64,000 bases of DNA from Natrinema limicola JCM 13563 (GTDB taxonomy: Archaea > Halobacteriota > Halobacteria > Halobacteriales > Natrialbaceae): NCBI RefSeq assembly GCF_000337475.1, contig NZ_AOIT01000056.1:1-64000 (forward strand), in the 5' to 3' direction. A program made the position numbers and the translations under genes. The notes under the pieces were generated by a model. The model was not told the DNA's origin. It made no database searches and worked only from the letters and a program-made list of their open reading frames with translations. Shown here one piece after another: positions 34,112 to 42,562 of the stretch (the stretch's first letter is position 1; each line of letters starts with the position of its first letter).

Positions 34112-35821
34112 ATGGCCCGTGACACGGAGGTTCTCGTCCTCGGCGGCGGCTCGACTGGCTGTGGCATCGCCCGCGATCTGGCGATGCGGGGCCTCGAGGT
34201 CACGCTCGTCGAGCGAGGCAACCTCACAGACGGAACGACCGGTCGGATGCACGGCCTGCTCCACAGCGGCGGGCGATATGCCGTCTCCGACCAGGCCAGT
34301 GCGACGGAGTGTATCGAAGAAAACGAGGTCCTTCGGGAGATCGCCGGTCACTGCGTCGAGGAGACCGGCGGGCTGTTCGTCCAGCGACCCGAGGACTCGG
34401 ACGACTACTTCCAGGAGAAACTCGAGGGCTGTCGGGAGTGTGGGATCCCCGCCCGCGTGCTCTCGGGGTCGGAAGCCCGCGAGGTCGAACCCTACCTCGC
34501 GGACGATATCAAACGGGCGATCGAGGTCCCCGACGGTGCTGTCGACCCGTTCCGACTCTGCGTCGCGAACGCAATCGACGCCCAGAACCACGGCGCACGC
34601 ATCGAGACTCACGCCGAAGTGATCGACCTCCTGCGCGACGGCGACGACATTTACGGCGTCGAGGTGCGCCACGACTCGGGTCCCGGCAAACGCACGCACG
34701 CCACGTCCGGGACCACCGAGGAGATCACCGCCGAGTACGTCGTCAACGCGACCGGCGCATGGGCCGGCCAGATCGGTGCGATGGCCGACCTCGAGATCGC
34801 AGTCCGCCCCTCCAAGGGCGTGATGACGATCATGAACGTCCGGCAGGTCGACACCGTAATCAACCGCTGCCATCCGAAAGGCGACGCTGACATCGTCGTC
34901 CCCCACGAGACGACCGCAATCTTAGGCACGACCGACGAGGAGGTCGCCGATCCGGACGACTATCCCGAAGAACAGTGGGAGGTCGATCAGATGATCGACA
35001 CCCTCTCGGAACTGGTGCCGATCCTCGAGGAAGCCCGGACAATCCGCTCGTTCTGGGGCGTCCGCCCCCTCTACGAGCCGCCGGGAACCGGCACGCAGGA
35101 CCCGACCGACATTACCCGGGACTTCTTCCTGCTCGATCACGCCGACCGCGACGGTGTCGCGGGGATGTCCAGCATCGTCGGCGGCAAGTTCACTACCTAT
35201 CGGATGATGGCCGAACAGATCTCGGATCACGTCTGCGAGAAACTGGGTGTAAACGCTGCCTGTACGACCGCCGACGAGCCACTGCCCGGCAGCGAAAACA
35301 TCGCGACGCTCGAGGCCGGGATGGACGACTTCGGCCTGCGCTCGCCGGTCGCCCGCCGGAGCAGACAGCGGCTCGGGAGTCGGGCGTGCGAGGTGCTCGA
35401 GACCGACGAGCCGAACCCGGTGATCTGCCAGTGTGAGGGCGTCACGCGCGCGGAGATCAAAGATGCCATCGCCCAGTCAGGGACGGACCTGAACGCGGTT
35501 CGCATCCGGACGCGGGCCTCGATGGGGAACTGCCAGGGTGGCTTTTGCTGTCAACCCATGGCGAACGAACTCCACCCCGAATACGACGAGGAGATGGTCC
35601 GCGAGGCACTCGACGAACTCTTTCAGGAACGCTGGAAAGGCGAGCGCCACGCGCTGTGGGGCGAACAGCTCTCGCAAGCGATGCTCAACTACGCCTTGCA
35701 TGCGACGACGATGAATCGGGATCGCGATCCCGCAAGCGAGACGTCGACCGTTGATTTCGCGGCCTTCGACGACGGCCGAGCCGAGAGAGACCGGATCGAC
35801 GGGATCCGAGGGGGCCGCTAG
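34112..35821 (+). CDS. glpA: Anaerobic-type glycerol-3-phosphate dehydrogenase subunit A
   Basis: The product is 569 residues from ATG 34112 ([20 protein letters not shown]), FAD-binding GxGxxG at residues 9-14. [14 protein letters not shown] and the FAD-domain [12 protein letters not shown] are conserved. A BFD-like [2Fe-2S] segment near the C-terminus ([15 protein letters not shown] and [12 protein letters not shown]) supplies four Cys. It oxidises glycerol-3-phosphate to dihydroxyacetone phosphate and passes electrons to GlpB and GlpC. A GTG at 34082 would add ten poorly conserved residues. glpB starts on the next base after the stop. Confidence 0.95.
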   Translation: MARDTEVLVLGGGSTGCGIARDLAMRGLEVTLVERGNLTDGTTGRMHGLLHSGGRYAVSDQASATECIEENEVLREIAGHCVEETGGLFVQRPEDSDDYFQEKLEGCRECGIPARVLSGSEAREVEPYLADDIKRAIEVPDGAVDPFRLCVANAIDAQNHGARIETHAEVIDLLRDGDDIYGVEVRHDSGPGKRTHATSGTTEEITAEYVVNATGAWAGQIGAMADLEIAVRPSKGVMTIMNVRQVDTVINRCHPKGDADIVVPHETTAILGTTDEEVADPDDYPEEQWEVDQMIDTLSELVPILEEARTIRSFWGVRPLYEPPGTGTQDPTDITRDFFLLDHADRDGVAGMSSIVGGKFTTYRMMAEQISDHVCEKLGVNAACTTADEPLPGSENIATLEAGMDDFGLRSPVARRSRQRLGSRACEVLETDEPNPVICQCEGVTRAEIKDAIAQSGTDLNAVRIRTRASMGNCQGGFCCQPMANELHPEYDEEMVREALDELFQERWKGERHALWGEQLSQAMLNYALHATTMNRDRDPASETSTVDFAAFDDGRAERDRIDGIRGGR

Positions 35822-37108
35822 ATGGCGATCGAAGACGACGTCCTCGTGATCGGCGGCGGCCTCGCAGGCGCAACCGCTGCACTCGCCGCGGTAGACGAAG
35901 GCGCGCAGGTGCGACTCGTTTCGCACAAACAGAGCACGCTTCGCAACGCCAGCGGGTTGATCGACGTGTTGGGATACACACCGGCGGGCAACGGCCCGCT
36001 CGTGGACCCGTTCGAGGCGCTGGCCGACCTCCCGGAGGGCCACCCCTACGAGCGCGTGGGGCTCGAGGGGGTCCGTGAGGCCCTCGCGTTTTTCGACGAG
36101 ATCGCGGGCGACGCCTACGACGGCGGCCACACGGACGCGAACGCACTCGTCCCGACCCATGGCGGCACGGTCAAGCCGACCGCCAGATACCCAGTTTCGA
36201 CCGCCGCCGGCCTCGCAAGCGACGACCGCGATACCCTGCTCGTCGGCTTCGAGACGCTGCCGGACTTCGAGGCCCCCCTTGCGGCCGCGCATCTCGAGGC
36301 CGCCGGCGCTCCCTTCGCGGCCCGTGGCGTGACGGTTCGGTTCCCCGGGGTCGTCCGAGACGACGCGAAGGTCACGCGCTATGCTCACCTGCTCGACCAC
36401 GACGAAACCGTGGAGACGGCAGCGGGCGAGACGACCGCGCGCGATGCGCTCGCCGATATCGTCCGGTCCCAACTCGAGGACGAGAGCCGCGTCGGCTTCC
36501 CCGCGATCCTCGGAGACGATCACGCCGACGCAGTCAGAGCCGACCTCGCGGAGCGACTCGGCGTCGACGTCTTCGAGGTCCCGATGGGGCCGCCGAGCCT
36601 GCCCGGGCTACGACTCGAGGACCTGCTCTACGACGCGCTCGAGGACGCCGGCGTCCGAGTGACGACAGGTGTGCCGGTAATCGAGTACAAGACCGACACC
36701 AGCGGGCGAATCGACCACGTCGTCGTCGACCGCAACGGAACCGAGATCCCCCATCACGCCGACCAGTACGTGCTTGCGACGGGCGGGCTGGTCGGTAAGG
36801 GCGTGCGATCGGAGCGCAAGCGAGTGTTCGAGCCGATCTTTGACTGTCACGTTCCCCATCCGGCGGACCGCTACGACTGGTTCGTCGACGATGTCTTCGG
36901 CGACCAACCCTACGCACGATTCGGCCTGCCGGTCGACCGCGACCTCCGACCGCTCGATCCCGGCGACGAGCCCGAACTTTCGAATCTTCGTGCAGCTGGC
37001 GCGGTGCTTGGCGGCTACGACTTCGCGGCAGAGAAATCCGGCAGCGGCGTCTCGCTCGCGACGGGCTACGTTGCAGGCCAGCGTGCGGGGACGGAGGCGG
37101 GACAATGA
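35822..37108 (+). CDS. glpB: Anaerobic glycerol-3-phosphate dehydrogenase subunit B
   Basis: The product is 428 residues with an N-terminal FAD-type dinucleotide fold (DDVLVIGGGLAGATAALAAV) and typical GlpB sequence (QSTLRNASGLIDVLGY; VFEVPMGPPSLPGLRLED; ATGGLVGKGVRSER). GlpB links GlpA to the membrane-bound Fe-S subunit. It starts directly at the glpA stop (TAGATG), and its own TGA overlaps the ATG of a short reading frame that bridges to glpC. Confidence 0.93.
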   Translation: MAIEDDVLVIGGGLAGATAALAAVDEGAQVRLVSHKQSTLRNASGLIDVLGYTPAGNGPLVDPFEALADLPEGHPYERVGLEGVREALAFFDEIAGDAYDGGHTDANALVPTHGGTVKPTARYPVSTAAGLASDDRDTLLVGFETLPDFEAPLAAAHLEAAGAPFAARGVTVRFPGVVRDDAKVTRYAHLLDHDETVETAAGETTARDALADIVRSQLEDESRVGFPAILGDDHADAVRADLAERLGVDVFEVPMGPPSLPGLRLEDLLYDALEDAGVRVTTGVPVIEYKTDTSGRIDHVVVDRNGTEIPHHADQYVLATGGLVGKGVRSERKRVFEPIFDCHVPHPADRYDWFVDDVFGDQPYARFGLPVDRDLRPLDPGDEPELSNLRAAGAVLGGYDFAAEKSGSGVSLATGYVAGQRAGTEAGQ

Positions 37109-37224
37109 CCGGCACGGGCGAGTCACGCGACTCGAGTGGCGAACGCGATCGACCGAGTATGGATGAACGGAGCCGACCGACCGATGCGACCGACAGCGAC
37201 CGACTGACTCTGGTGATTCGATGA
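37105..37224 (+). CDS. 39-residue bridging reading frame between glpB and glpC
   Basis: ATG 37105 overlaps the glpB TGA (ATGA). The frame runs 39 codons and its TGA at 37222-37224 overlaps the glpC ATG at 37221 (ATGA again). The product would be Arg/Asp/Ser-rich (MTGTGESRDSSGERDRPSMD) with no recognisable domain. The double 4-nt overlap would let ribosomes re-initiate from glpB through to glpC. It may be a translational coupling device or a short real protein; chance cannot be excluded. Confidence 0.4.
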   Translation: MTGTGESRDSSGERDRPSMDERSRPTDATDSDRLTLVIR

Positions 37225-38555
37225 GCGATGCACAACAGCCGACCGACGATGGCGGACCGGGAGACGACGACTTCGAGCCGATTCAGGTCTTTCCCGAGGC
37301 CGGGGAGATGGACCTCCGACCGGGGGCGGACAACTGCTACAAGTGCTCGACGTGCGATACCAACTGTCCTGTCGCCGAGGTCGACGACGAGTTTCCCGGC
37401 CCGAAGTTCCAGGGCCCCGAACAGTGGCGGCTCAAGCGCCAGGACGACCACGACATCGACGACTCGGTGATGAAGTGTTCGAACTGCATGCGCTGTGACA
37501 GCGCCTGTCCCTCGGAGGTGCCGCTCTCGCAGATGCACAACACCGCCCGCGCCGAGTACGTCGAAGAAAACATGAGCAAACTCTCGCGGGAGTACTGGCG
37601 CAACCGTATGCTCGCGAACTACCGCCGGCTCGCCCCGCTCGGGTCGATGTTCCCGCGGACGACGAACTTCGTGATGGGGCTGTCGGCGACGCAGTGGCTC
37701 GGCGAAAAGCTCCTCGGAATCACCGGCGAACGGGAGTTCCCCGAGTTCGCGACCGAGACCTTCCGGGAGTGGTGGACCAAACGAGGCGGTGCGCAGGTCC
37801 AGAACCCCGACAAGCGTATCGCCTACTTCCACGGCTGCTACGCCAACTACAACCCCCCCGAAGTGGCCAAGGCGCTGGTGCGGGTCTACGAACACTTCGG
37901 CTACGAGATCATGGTCCCCGACCAGCACTGCTCGGGGACGCCCATGTTCGCAAACGGGATGCTCGAGGACGCACGCCGGTCGGCCGAGACGAACGTACGC
38001 GAACTCGCCTGGGCCCTCGAAGACGGCGCTGACATCATCGCCTCTTGCAGTTCGTGTTCGATGTCGCTCCGCCAGGAGTACCCCGAACTGTTCGACTTCG
38101 AGGGCACGGAGGATGTCGCCGCAAACACCTGGGACGCCGTCGAGTACCTCCGTGTCCACGAGGATCTCGAGGCCGAACTCGAGGGTACCTCGGTCGGCGA
38201 CGAGTTCGACGACTTCGCGTATCACGCACCGTGTCACGCCCGAAACCAGGGGCTGGACGGCCAGACGGTCGAAGTGCTTGAGGCAATCGACGGCATCGAT
38301 GCCCACGACGTCGGTGACTCCTGTTCGGGGATCTCCGGCACCTACGGCTGGAAGGAAGAGAATTACGAAACCTCCATGAAAATCGGGGCAGAAATGTTCG
38401 AGCACATGGAAGACGCGGACGCGAAGGCTGGACTCACGGAGTGTCCGACCTGCTCGATGCAGATGGAACACGGCACCGGCTACGAGATTACCCACACACT
38501 CGAGGTGCTCGAGGCAGCGCTCGTCGGACCGGCAGCGGAGGCAGACGGCCAGTAA
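37221..38555 (+). CDS. glpC: Anaerobic glycerol-3-phosphate dehydrogenase subunit C
   Basis: The product is 444 residues. Two [4Fe-4S] clusters are near the N-terminus (NCYKCSTCDTNCPVAE and KCSNCMRCDSACPSE). Two CCG domains follow, with GCYANYNPPE, QHCSGTPMFANG, CSSCSMSL, HAPCHARNQ, SCSGISGTYG and CPTCSMQME. It anchors GlpAB and feeds electrons to the quinone pool. Its stop overlaps the next start as TAATG, so the downstream Cdc6-like gene is coupled to the glp operon. Confidence 0.95.
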   Translation: MSDAQQPTDDGGPGDDDFEPIQVFPEAGEMDLRPGADNCYKCSTCDTNCPVAEVDDEFPGPKFQGPEQWRLKRQDDHDIDDSVMKCSNCMRCDSACPSEVPLSQMHNTARAEYVEENMSKLSREYWRNRMLANYRRLAPLGSMFPRTTNFVMGLSATQWLGEKLLGITGEREFPEFATETFREWWTKRGGAQVQNPDKRIAYFHGCYANYNPPEVAKALVRVYEHFGYEIMVPDQHCSGTPMFANGMLEDARRSAETNVRELAWALEDGADIIASCSSCSMSLRQEYPELFDFEGTEDVAANTWDAVEYLRVHEDLEAELEGTSVGDEFDDFAYHAPCHARNQGLDGQTVEVLEAIDGIDAHDVGDSCSGISGTYGWKEENYETSMKIGAEMFEHMEDADAKAGLTECPTCSMQMEHGTGYEITHTLEVLEAALVGPAAEADGQ

Positions 38556-39739
38556 TGGACTTACAGGAGCGAATCGCTCGCCGGCGGTCATCGCGACAGA
38601 GCGGGCGCATTATCGTCGACCGCGACCAGCTCAGTCCCGTCGTCCACCGGCCGGAGCCGGTGGGCCGTGGCCCCGTCTTAGAGCAACTGCTCGATGCGCT
38701 CGAACCGGTCTTCGACGACGAATTGCCGCCGCCGGTCGCGGTGGTCGGCCCGCCGGGATCGGGAACGTCCGCGATCGTGACCGCGCTGTTCGATGCGCTC
38801 AACGACCAGTTCAGCGGCTCGGCGCGGTCGATCGGCACGACGACGCGGGCCGGGGCTGCTGGCCCGATCACGTGGTTTGGGACCGTCGACGGTCGTCGTA
38901 TCGAAAGCCCCTTTTCGTTTTATCGGGCCGTCCTCTCGCTGATCTCGAGCGAGCCGGTCCCCGAGAGCGGCATCGGGACCGAGGAACTGCGCACGCGGCT
39001 GTGCAACAGGCTCGACCGTCCCGATCGTCGCGTGATCGTCGCGATCGATCACCACGACGAACCCGAGACGCTCGACGTCGGGCGCGCTCGCGACCTCCTG
39101 ACACCAGTCGACGCACACGTCGCGATCGTCCCGGTCGGCCAGCGCGAACCCGACGGGTGGGACGGTGCGACTGTCACCGTACCGGCCTACCGTGATCACG
39201 AACTCGTCGACGTGATCACCGACCGCGCCTCGACGGGGCTTGCAGCGGGCGCGCTCGATCACGGAGCCGTGCGCGAGCTGGCTGCCTGGGCCGATGGAAA
39301 CGCTCACGACGCGCTCGCGGCGCTGTTCGGGGCTGCCGTCCTCGCACGCGAGGGGGACGCGGATCGAATCGAGCACAGCCACCTCGAGACTGCACGGGCC
39401 GACGTGCCCGAAAACGGTGTCCACGTCGGTCGCGCGCTGGCGCTTCCGGAAACGCGCCAGCAGGTGCTGGTGACGCTTACCGAGCTCGATGCAACCGACC
39501 GCCCGATTCGTGAAATTGCGACCGCGATCGCGGCTCGATCGTCGCTGACCGCCGGCACGGTCAAACGGTTTCTGTACGAACTCGCGGATCGCGGCGTCAT
39601 CGAACGGGTACCGCTGTCGACGCCGGATCGCGGCAGCGGTCGCCAGCCGAGTACGGTCAGCCCACTGTTCCCGACGATTGCGTTCCAAGCGCTCACTGCG
39701 GCATCGATCCCGTCGGCCAACGGGATCGACAGAGCATAG
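38555..39739 (+). CDS. Cdc6/Orc1-like AAA protein with degenerate Walker A and C-terminal winged helix
   Basis: The product is 394 residues from ATG 38555 (MDLQERIARRRSSRQSGRII). An Orc/Cdc6-type layout is seen: N-terminal basic segment; Walker A at about 70 in VVGPPGSGTSAIVTALFDAL, where the catalytic Lys is replaced by Thr; a Walker B-like VIVAIDHHDEPE near 165; AAA lid residues. A C-terminal winged helix runs from QQVLVTLTELDATDR through TAGTVKRFLYELADRGVIER. Loss of the Walker A Lys argues against normal ATP hydrolysis. It starts inside the glpC stop and precedes a CHAT gene, so it could be a regulator or partner of that protease. It is not a typical replication initiator. Confidence 0.75.
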   Translation: MDLQERIARRRSSRQSGRIIVDRDQLSPVVHRPEPVGRGPVLEQLLDALEPVFDDELPPPVAVVGPPGSGTSAIVTALFDALNDQFSGSARSIGTTTRAGAAGPITWFGTVDGRRIESPFSFYRAVLSLISSEPVPESGIGTEELRTRLCNRLDRPDRRVIVAIDHHDEPETLDVGRARDLLTPVDAHVAIVPVGQREPDGWDGATVTVPAYRDHELVDVITDRASTGLAAGALDHGAVRELAAWADGNAHDALAALFGAAVLAREGDADRIEHSHLETARADVPENGVHVGRALALPETRQQVLVTLTELDATDRPIREIATAIAARSSLTAGTVKRFLYELADRGVIERVPLSTPDRGSGRQPSTVSPLFPTIAFQALTAASIPSANGIDRA

Positions 39740-39765
39740 GCCGACCGGCCGATACAATTCTTTTT
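39739..39765 (+). terminator. Terminator after the Cdc6-like gene
   Basis: GGCC-gacc-GGCC at 39739-39750 begins at the stop codon. It is followed by TTCTTTTT at 39758-39765, a GC hairpin plus T-run. If efficient it would separate the glp/Cdc6-like transcript from the CHAT gene. Confidence 0.5.
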
Positions 39766-39789
39766 GACCATGGGGCGAGAGGGTGCAAT

Positions 39790-39808
39790 CACTACCAGCT
39801 GAGCTATG
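39790..39808 (-). other. tRNA D-arm-like fragment
   Basis: On the minus strand ATAGCTCAGCTGGTAG matches the U8-A9 and D-arm consensus of elongator tRNAs. The following bases do not form the D-stem partner GAGC, and no anticodon arm, T-arm or matching acceptor strand is present. It may be a decayed tRNA 5' fragment or chance; it overlaps the start codon of the CHAT gene. Confidence 0.25.
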
Positions 39809-41881
39809 ACGATCTCGTTCGCGGAAACGGCTGCCCCGACCGGGCTCGAGGTGTACGACTCGATCGAGCAACGCCGCCTCCAGATCGAGACCCCCGGCTC
39901 CGTCTCGTTCGACACCAGCGAGCCAGCACAGTTTTGCTTCCCGGTCGATCGGACCTGCCGGCTCGAGACCGACGAACTCGGGTTCAATCAGCTGTATTCC
40001 GTCACCGTCCACGACGCAGCCGGGCAGACGGAAGCGAGCTTCGACGCCAGCGAAACGGGTCGACTCGAGGATCGGACACAGTTCGTCGGATTGAGCGGCC
40101 CGATCAAGCTCTACTGTCGCATCGACGCACCAGGGACGATCGATATCGGGCTGACGTCGATCACGATCACGACCGACCGCGAGACGACGATCGAGCTCGG
40201 TGTCCGATCGCTGCATGACCAGCCGCGGGGAACGATCACCACGCCTCCCGATATCGACGCGATGATAGACGCCGTCTCTGCGCTCCCGTCCGCACTGAAG
40301 ACCACCTCGCCCGAGCGAACGTGGCCGACGCTGCGTGGCCATCCGCCGTTGATCGAACTCGGCGACCGACTCGAGATCCCCGACACCGTCGGCCGGCCGG
40401 ACGGCGACATCACGATTACCGTGCCGCGATCGTACGCCTCGCTGTATCAGGTCGCGCCGCTCGCGTTTTTCCTGGGTGCCACGATACAACCGGGTGACGA
40501 GCCGGCACTCGAGACGCCAGCGTTTACCCATCCGATCTCGGCTGGCCATGCGTTCGAAGACGAGGTCGCCAACCTCCTGAAGCGGTTTTTCTTCCTCGAT
40601 TGCATCGTTCGGACTGAGGGGGTCTTCCAGTACGACCTCCTCGAGCGATCGATGCTGGAAGACGACCTTCCCTTTGACTTTGCGGCCACCTACGACTGCT
40701 CACTCGCCGAGCGCCTCGAGCAATATCTCGCGGTCCCTTTCGACGTTCTCGAACCACACATTCCGCGGTGGCCGCTGACCGCCCACGTTCCGTCCGAGCC
40801 GGACAGCGCAACGCTGCTGCCGTTCATCGTCAACGAACTTGGAATCGTTCGCGACACGGCGAGTCAACCACCCGAGTCGATCCCGAACACGGACGCGACG
40901 AGTTCTCAACTCGTCCGCTCGGCGACGACCGCACGCTCGTCTTCGCCGGGACCGGCCGAGTCGGAGTTCATCGTGCCGGCGGTAACGGACGAATCCGTTG
41001 AACACGCCTGGTTCGGTGACGGCGTGCCCCAGCAGGCCTCGAAAGCGACGCTCGAGGCGTACCAACATCAACTCCAGCACCGGGAACCCGTCGAATCGAT
41101 CGAGCTTTTGCTCGTCTGTAACGACGCGCGCATGATAGACGAACACGACCTGCTTGACGGCAGCTACGGCAACCGGTCCGATCTTCCCTTCGAGATCGAC
41201 TCGAAGTTCGGCGTCGACGCTGACCAGCTGGCGACCCTACTGACCGACGGCAGCTACGACTTCTTTCACTTCATCGGCCACGCGACCGAAGATGGCCTCC
41301 GCTGTCCCGACGGCGACCTCGACATCCGGACCCTCGAGTCCGTCGACGTGGGTGTCTTCTTCCTGAACGCCTGTCGCTCCTACGAACAGGGGCTCGCACT
41401 CACCCGGCGAGGCGCGTTCGGCGGTGTCAGCACGTACGCCGACGTCATCAACGAGCATGCAGTAACAGCCGGCGAGACCATGGCCAGACTGTTAAATCGC
41501 GGCTTCCCGCTTCGAGGGGCGCTCGAGATCGCTCGCGAGAATTCGATGCTGGGCAACCAGTATCTCATCGTCGGTGACGGGTCGGCAGACATTGCCCAAT
41601 CCGATGGCGGCACACCGGGAATCATCGAACTCAAACACGGGGCGGACGACGCGTTCGAATTCGCGACACGGTCGTATTCGACTAAAGAGTTCAAACTCGG
41701 GAGCGCGACTGCTTCTACTCTCGAGTCCGTCGAGGATCGACATCTTACCCCCAGTTCCACACCGTTTTTCGAGGTCGACCGAACCGCACTCGAGGAGTAT
41801 CTCACGTGGGTCGAACTGCCGGTGCTCGTCGATGGAACTCTCCACTGGAACGAGGGTATCGGATCGATTTCGATAGACTAA
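39806..41881 (+). CDS. CHAT-domain caspase-like protease
   Basis: The product is 691 residues. The first 430 residues are a haloarchaea-specific region rich in beta structure (IETPGSVSFDTSEPAQFCF; ITITTDRETTIELGVRSL) with a helical middle part (EDEVANLLKRFFFLDCIVRT). Then comes a CHAT caspase-fold domain at about 430-600: catalytic His in YDFFHFIGHATEDG and Cys in VGVFFLNACRSYEQG, followed by GGVSTYADVINEH. There is no signal peptide, so it is cytoplasmic. It directly follows the Cdc6-like gene and faces a 44-residue membrane-peptide gene. The substrate is unknown; bacterial CHAT proteases often act in regulated cell-death or immune systems. Confidence 0.82.
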   Translation: MTISFAETAAPTGLEVYDSIEQRRLQIETPGSVSFDTSEPAQFCFPVDRTCRLETDELGFNQLYSVTVHDAAGQTEASFDASETGRLEDRTQFVGLSGPIKLYCRIDAPGTIDIGLTSITITTDRETTIELGVRSLHDQPRGTITTPPDIDAMIDAVSALPSALKTTSPERTWPTLRGHPPLIELGDRLEIPDTVGRPDGDITITVPRSYASLYQVAPLAFFLGATIQPGDEPALETPAFTHPISAGHAFEDEVANLLKRFFFLDCIVRTEGVFQYDLLERSMLEDDLPFDFAATYDCSLAERLEQYLAVPFDVLEPHIPRWPLTAHVPSEPDSATLLPFIVNELGIVRDTASQPPESIPNTDATSSQLVRSATTARSSSPGPAESEFIVPAVTDESVEHAWFGDGVPQQASKATLEAYQHQLQHREPVESIELLLVCNDARMIDEHDLLDGSYGNRSDLPFEIDSKFGVDADQLATLLTDGSYDFFHFIGHATEDGLRCPDGDLDIRTLESVDVGVFFLNACRSYEQGLALTRRGAFGGVSTYADVINEHAVTAGETMARLLNRGFPLRGALEIARENSMLGNQYLIVGDGSADIAQSDGGTPGIIELKHGADDAFEFATRSYSTKEFKLGSATASTLESVEDRHLTPSSTPFFEVDRTALEEYLTWVELPVLVDGTLHWNEGIGSISID

Positions 41882-41884
41882 CCC

Positions 41885-41901
41885 CCTCGTTTCTGACGAG
41901 G
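41885..41901 (+). terminator. Hairpin at the end of the CHAT gene
   Basis: CCTCGT at 41885-41890 and ACGAGG at 41896-41901 form a perfect 6-bp stem around TTCTG, 4 nt after the stop codon. No T-run follows, so it may act as a processing signal or a bidirectional terminator in the convergent gap. Confidence 0.45.
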
Positions 41902-41973
41902 AGATAGACTCGAACGCTTAGTCGAATCTGCGATAGAAGGAGCGTCTATTCGGAACTAACTGCGCGTACCTGT

Positions 41974-42108
41974 TTAGGGACCGACCTGAGTCGTCATGCC
42001 TGCCGCAGCCGTGCCCGCCTGACTGAGCAGGACGAACAGGGTGAACAGGGCGCCGATCATTCGTGGGTTCTGTGCGAGGTAGTCCTTCATGCTGTCTGCT
42101 TCGGACAT
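41974..42108 (-). CDS. DUF7503-type small membrane peptide (44 aa)
   Basis: The product is 44 residues from ATG 42108: MSEADSMKDYLAQNPRM, one hydrophobic helix (IGALFTLFVLLSQAG), then TAAAGMTTQVGP and TAA. The MKDYLAQNPRxIGALFxLxxLLSQxGxAAAG pattern is a recurring haloarchaeal small-protein family. It is convergent with the CHAT gene, with 92 bp between stops. Its own promoter must lie in the AT-rich stretch at 42120-42180. A single-span membrane topology is predicted. Confidence 0.75.
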   Translation of the reverse strand: MSEADSMKDYLAQNPRMIGALFTLFVLLSQAGTAAAGMTTQVGP

Positions 42109-42562
42109 TGCATTCCAATGGTTGTCACCGATCGAAATAAAATTATCTTATACTTACATATATATGATTACATAATTGAGCGAAAAACGTGCATGGCACC
42201 ACAATCGGCGGCTTGCGGCGGCTTCTCCGGTTATTATTGCTGGGTAGAATGAGTCGTACGGACTACTGAAGCCAGTGGGTGGGGCCGCGATCGCTACGGC
42301 CCCACCGGTAGATCGTTACAGCAGCCCGTCTCGGTGGCTACTTGTCCGCGCGTGTCACAAATCGCACCACTGCTCATCACACGCAACCTGCAATATCGAT
42401 TACCCTGCAACAGACTTCGTCAGCTGAACACGATAACTGATCACAGTGTACAATAGCGGCGAGCGTGGTGTCGTTCCAATCGTAGCGCCGATCAAAAACA
42501 GCCACACGTCAAATCAAGATCGACGCTCGAGCCGCGACGCGAGCTGTCGCGGCCGGCCTTCC
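42109..42562. other. Intergenic region holding repeat copy 3
   Basis: About 450 bp without a protein gene. The first 70 bp are AT-rich with TATA-like sequences (ATTATCTTATACTTACATATATATG) for the small membrane peptide on the minus strand. The dumbbell repeat copy occupies 42256-42331. The remainder up to the aglB stop shows no recognisable gene. Confidence 0.6.
42256..42331 (+). repeat. Dumbbell-type structured intergenic repeat, copy 3
   Basis: TACGGACTACTG at 42257-42268 and GATCGTTACAGCAG at 42311-42324 match copies 1 and 2 nearly base for base. The inner stem differs: GGTGGGGCCG at 42278-42287 pairs perfectly with CGGCCCCACC at 42297-42306, whereas copy 1 has GGTGCAACCG with CGGTTGCACC. 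Three neighbouring pairs are changed on both sides, which is compensatory change. Confidence 0.85.

Noticed and set aside
36534-38591. 685-codon minus-strand open frame opposite glpB and glpC
   Set aside because: Antisense shadow of well supported glp genes; no recognisable motif and composition typical of reversed GC-rich codons.
38678-40549. 623-codon minus-strand open frame opposite the Cdc6-like and CHAT genes
   Set aside because: Antisense shadow; the plus-strand genes carry recognisable catalytic and winged-helix motifs.
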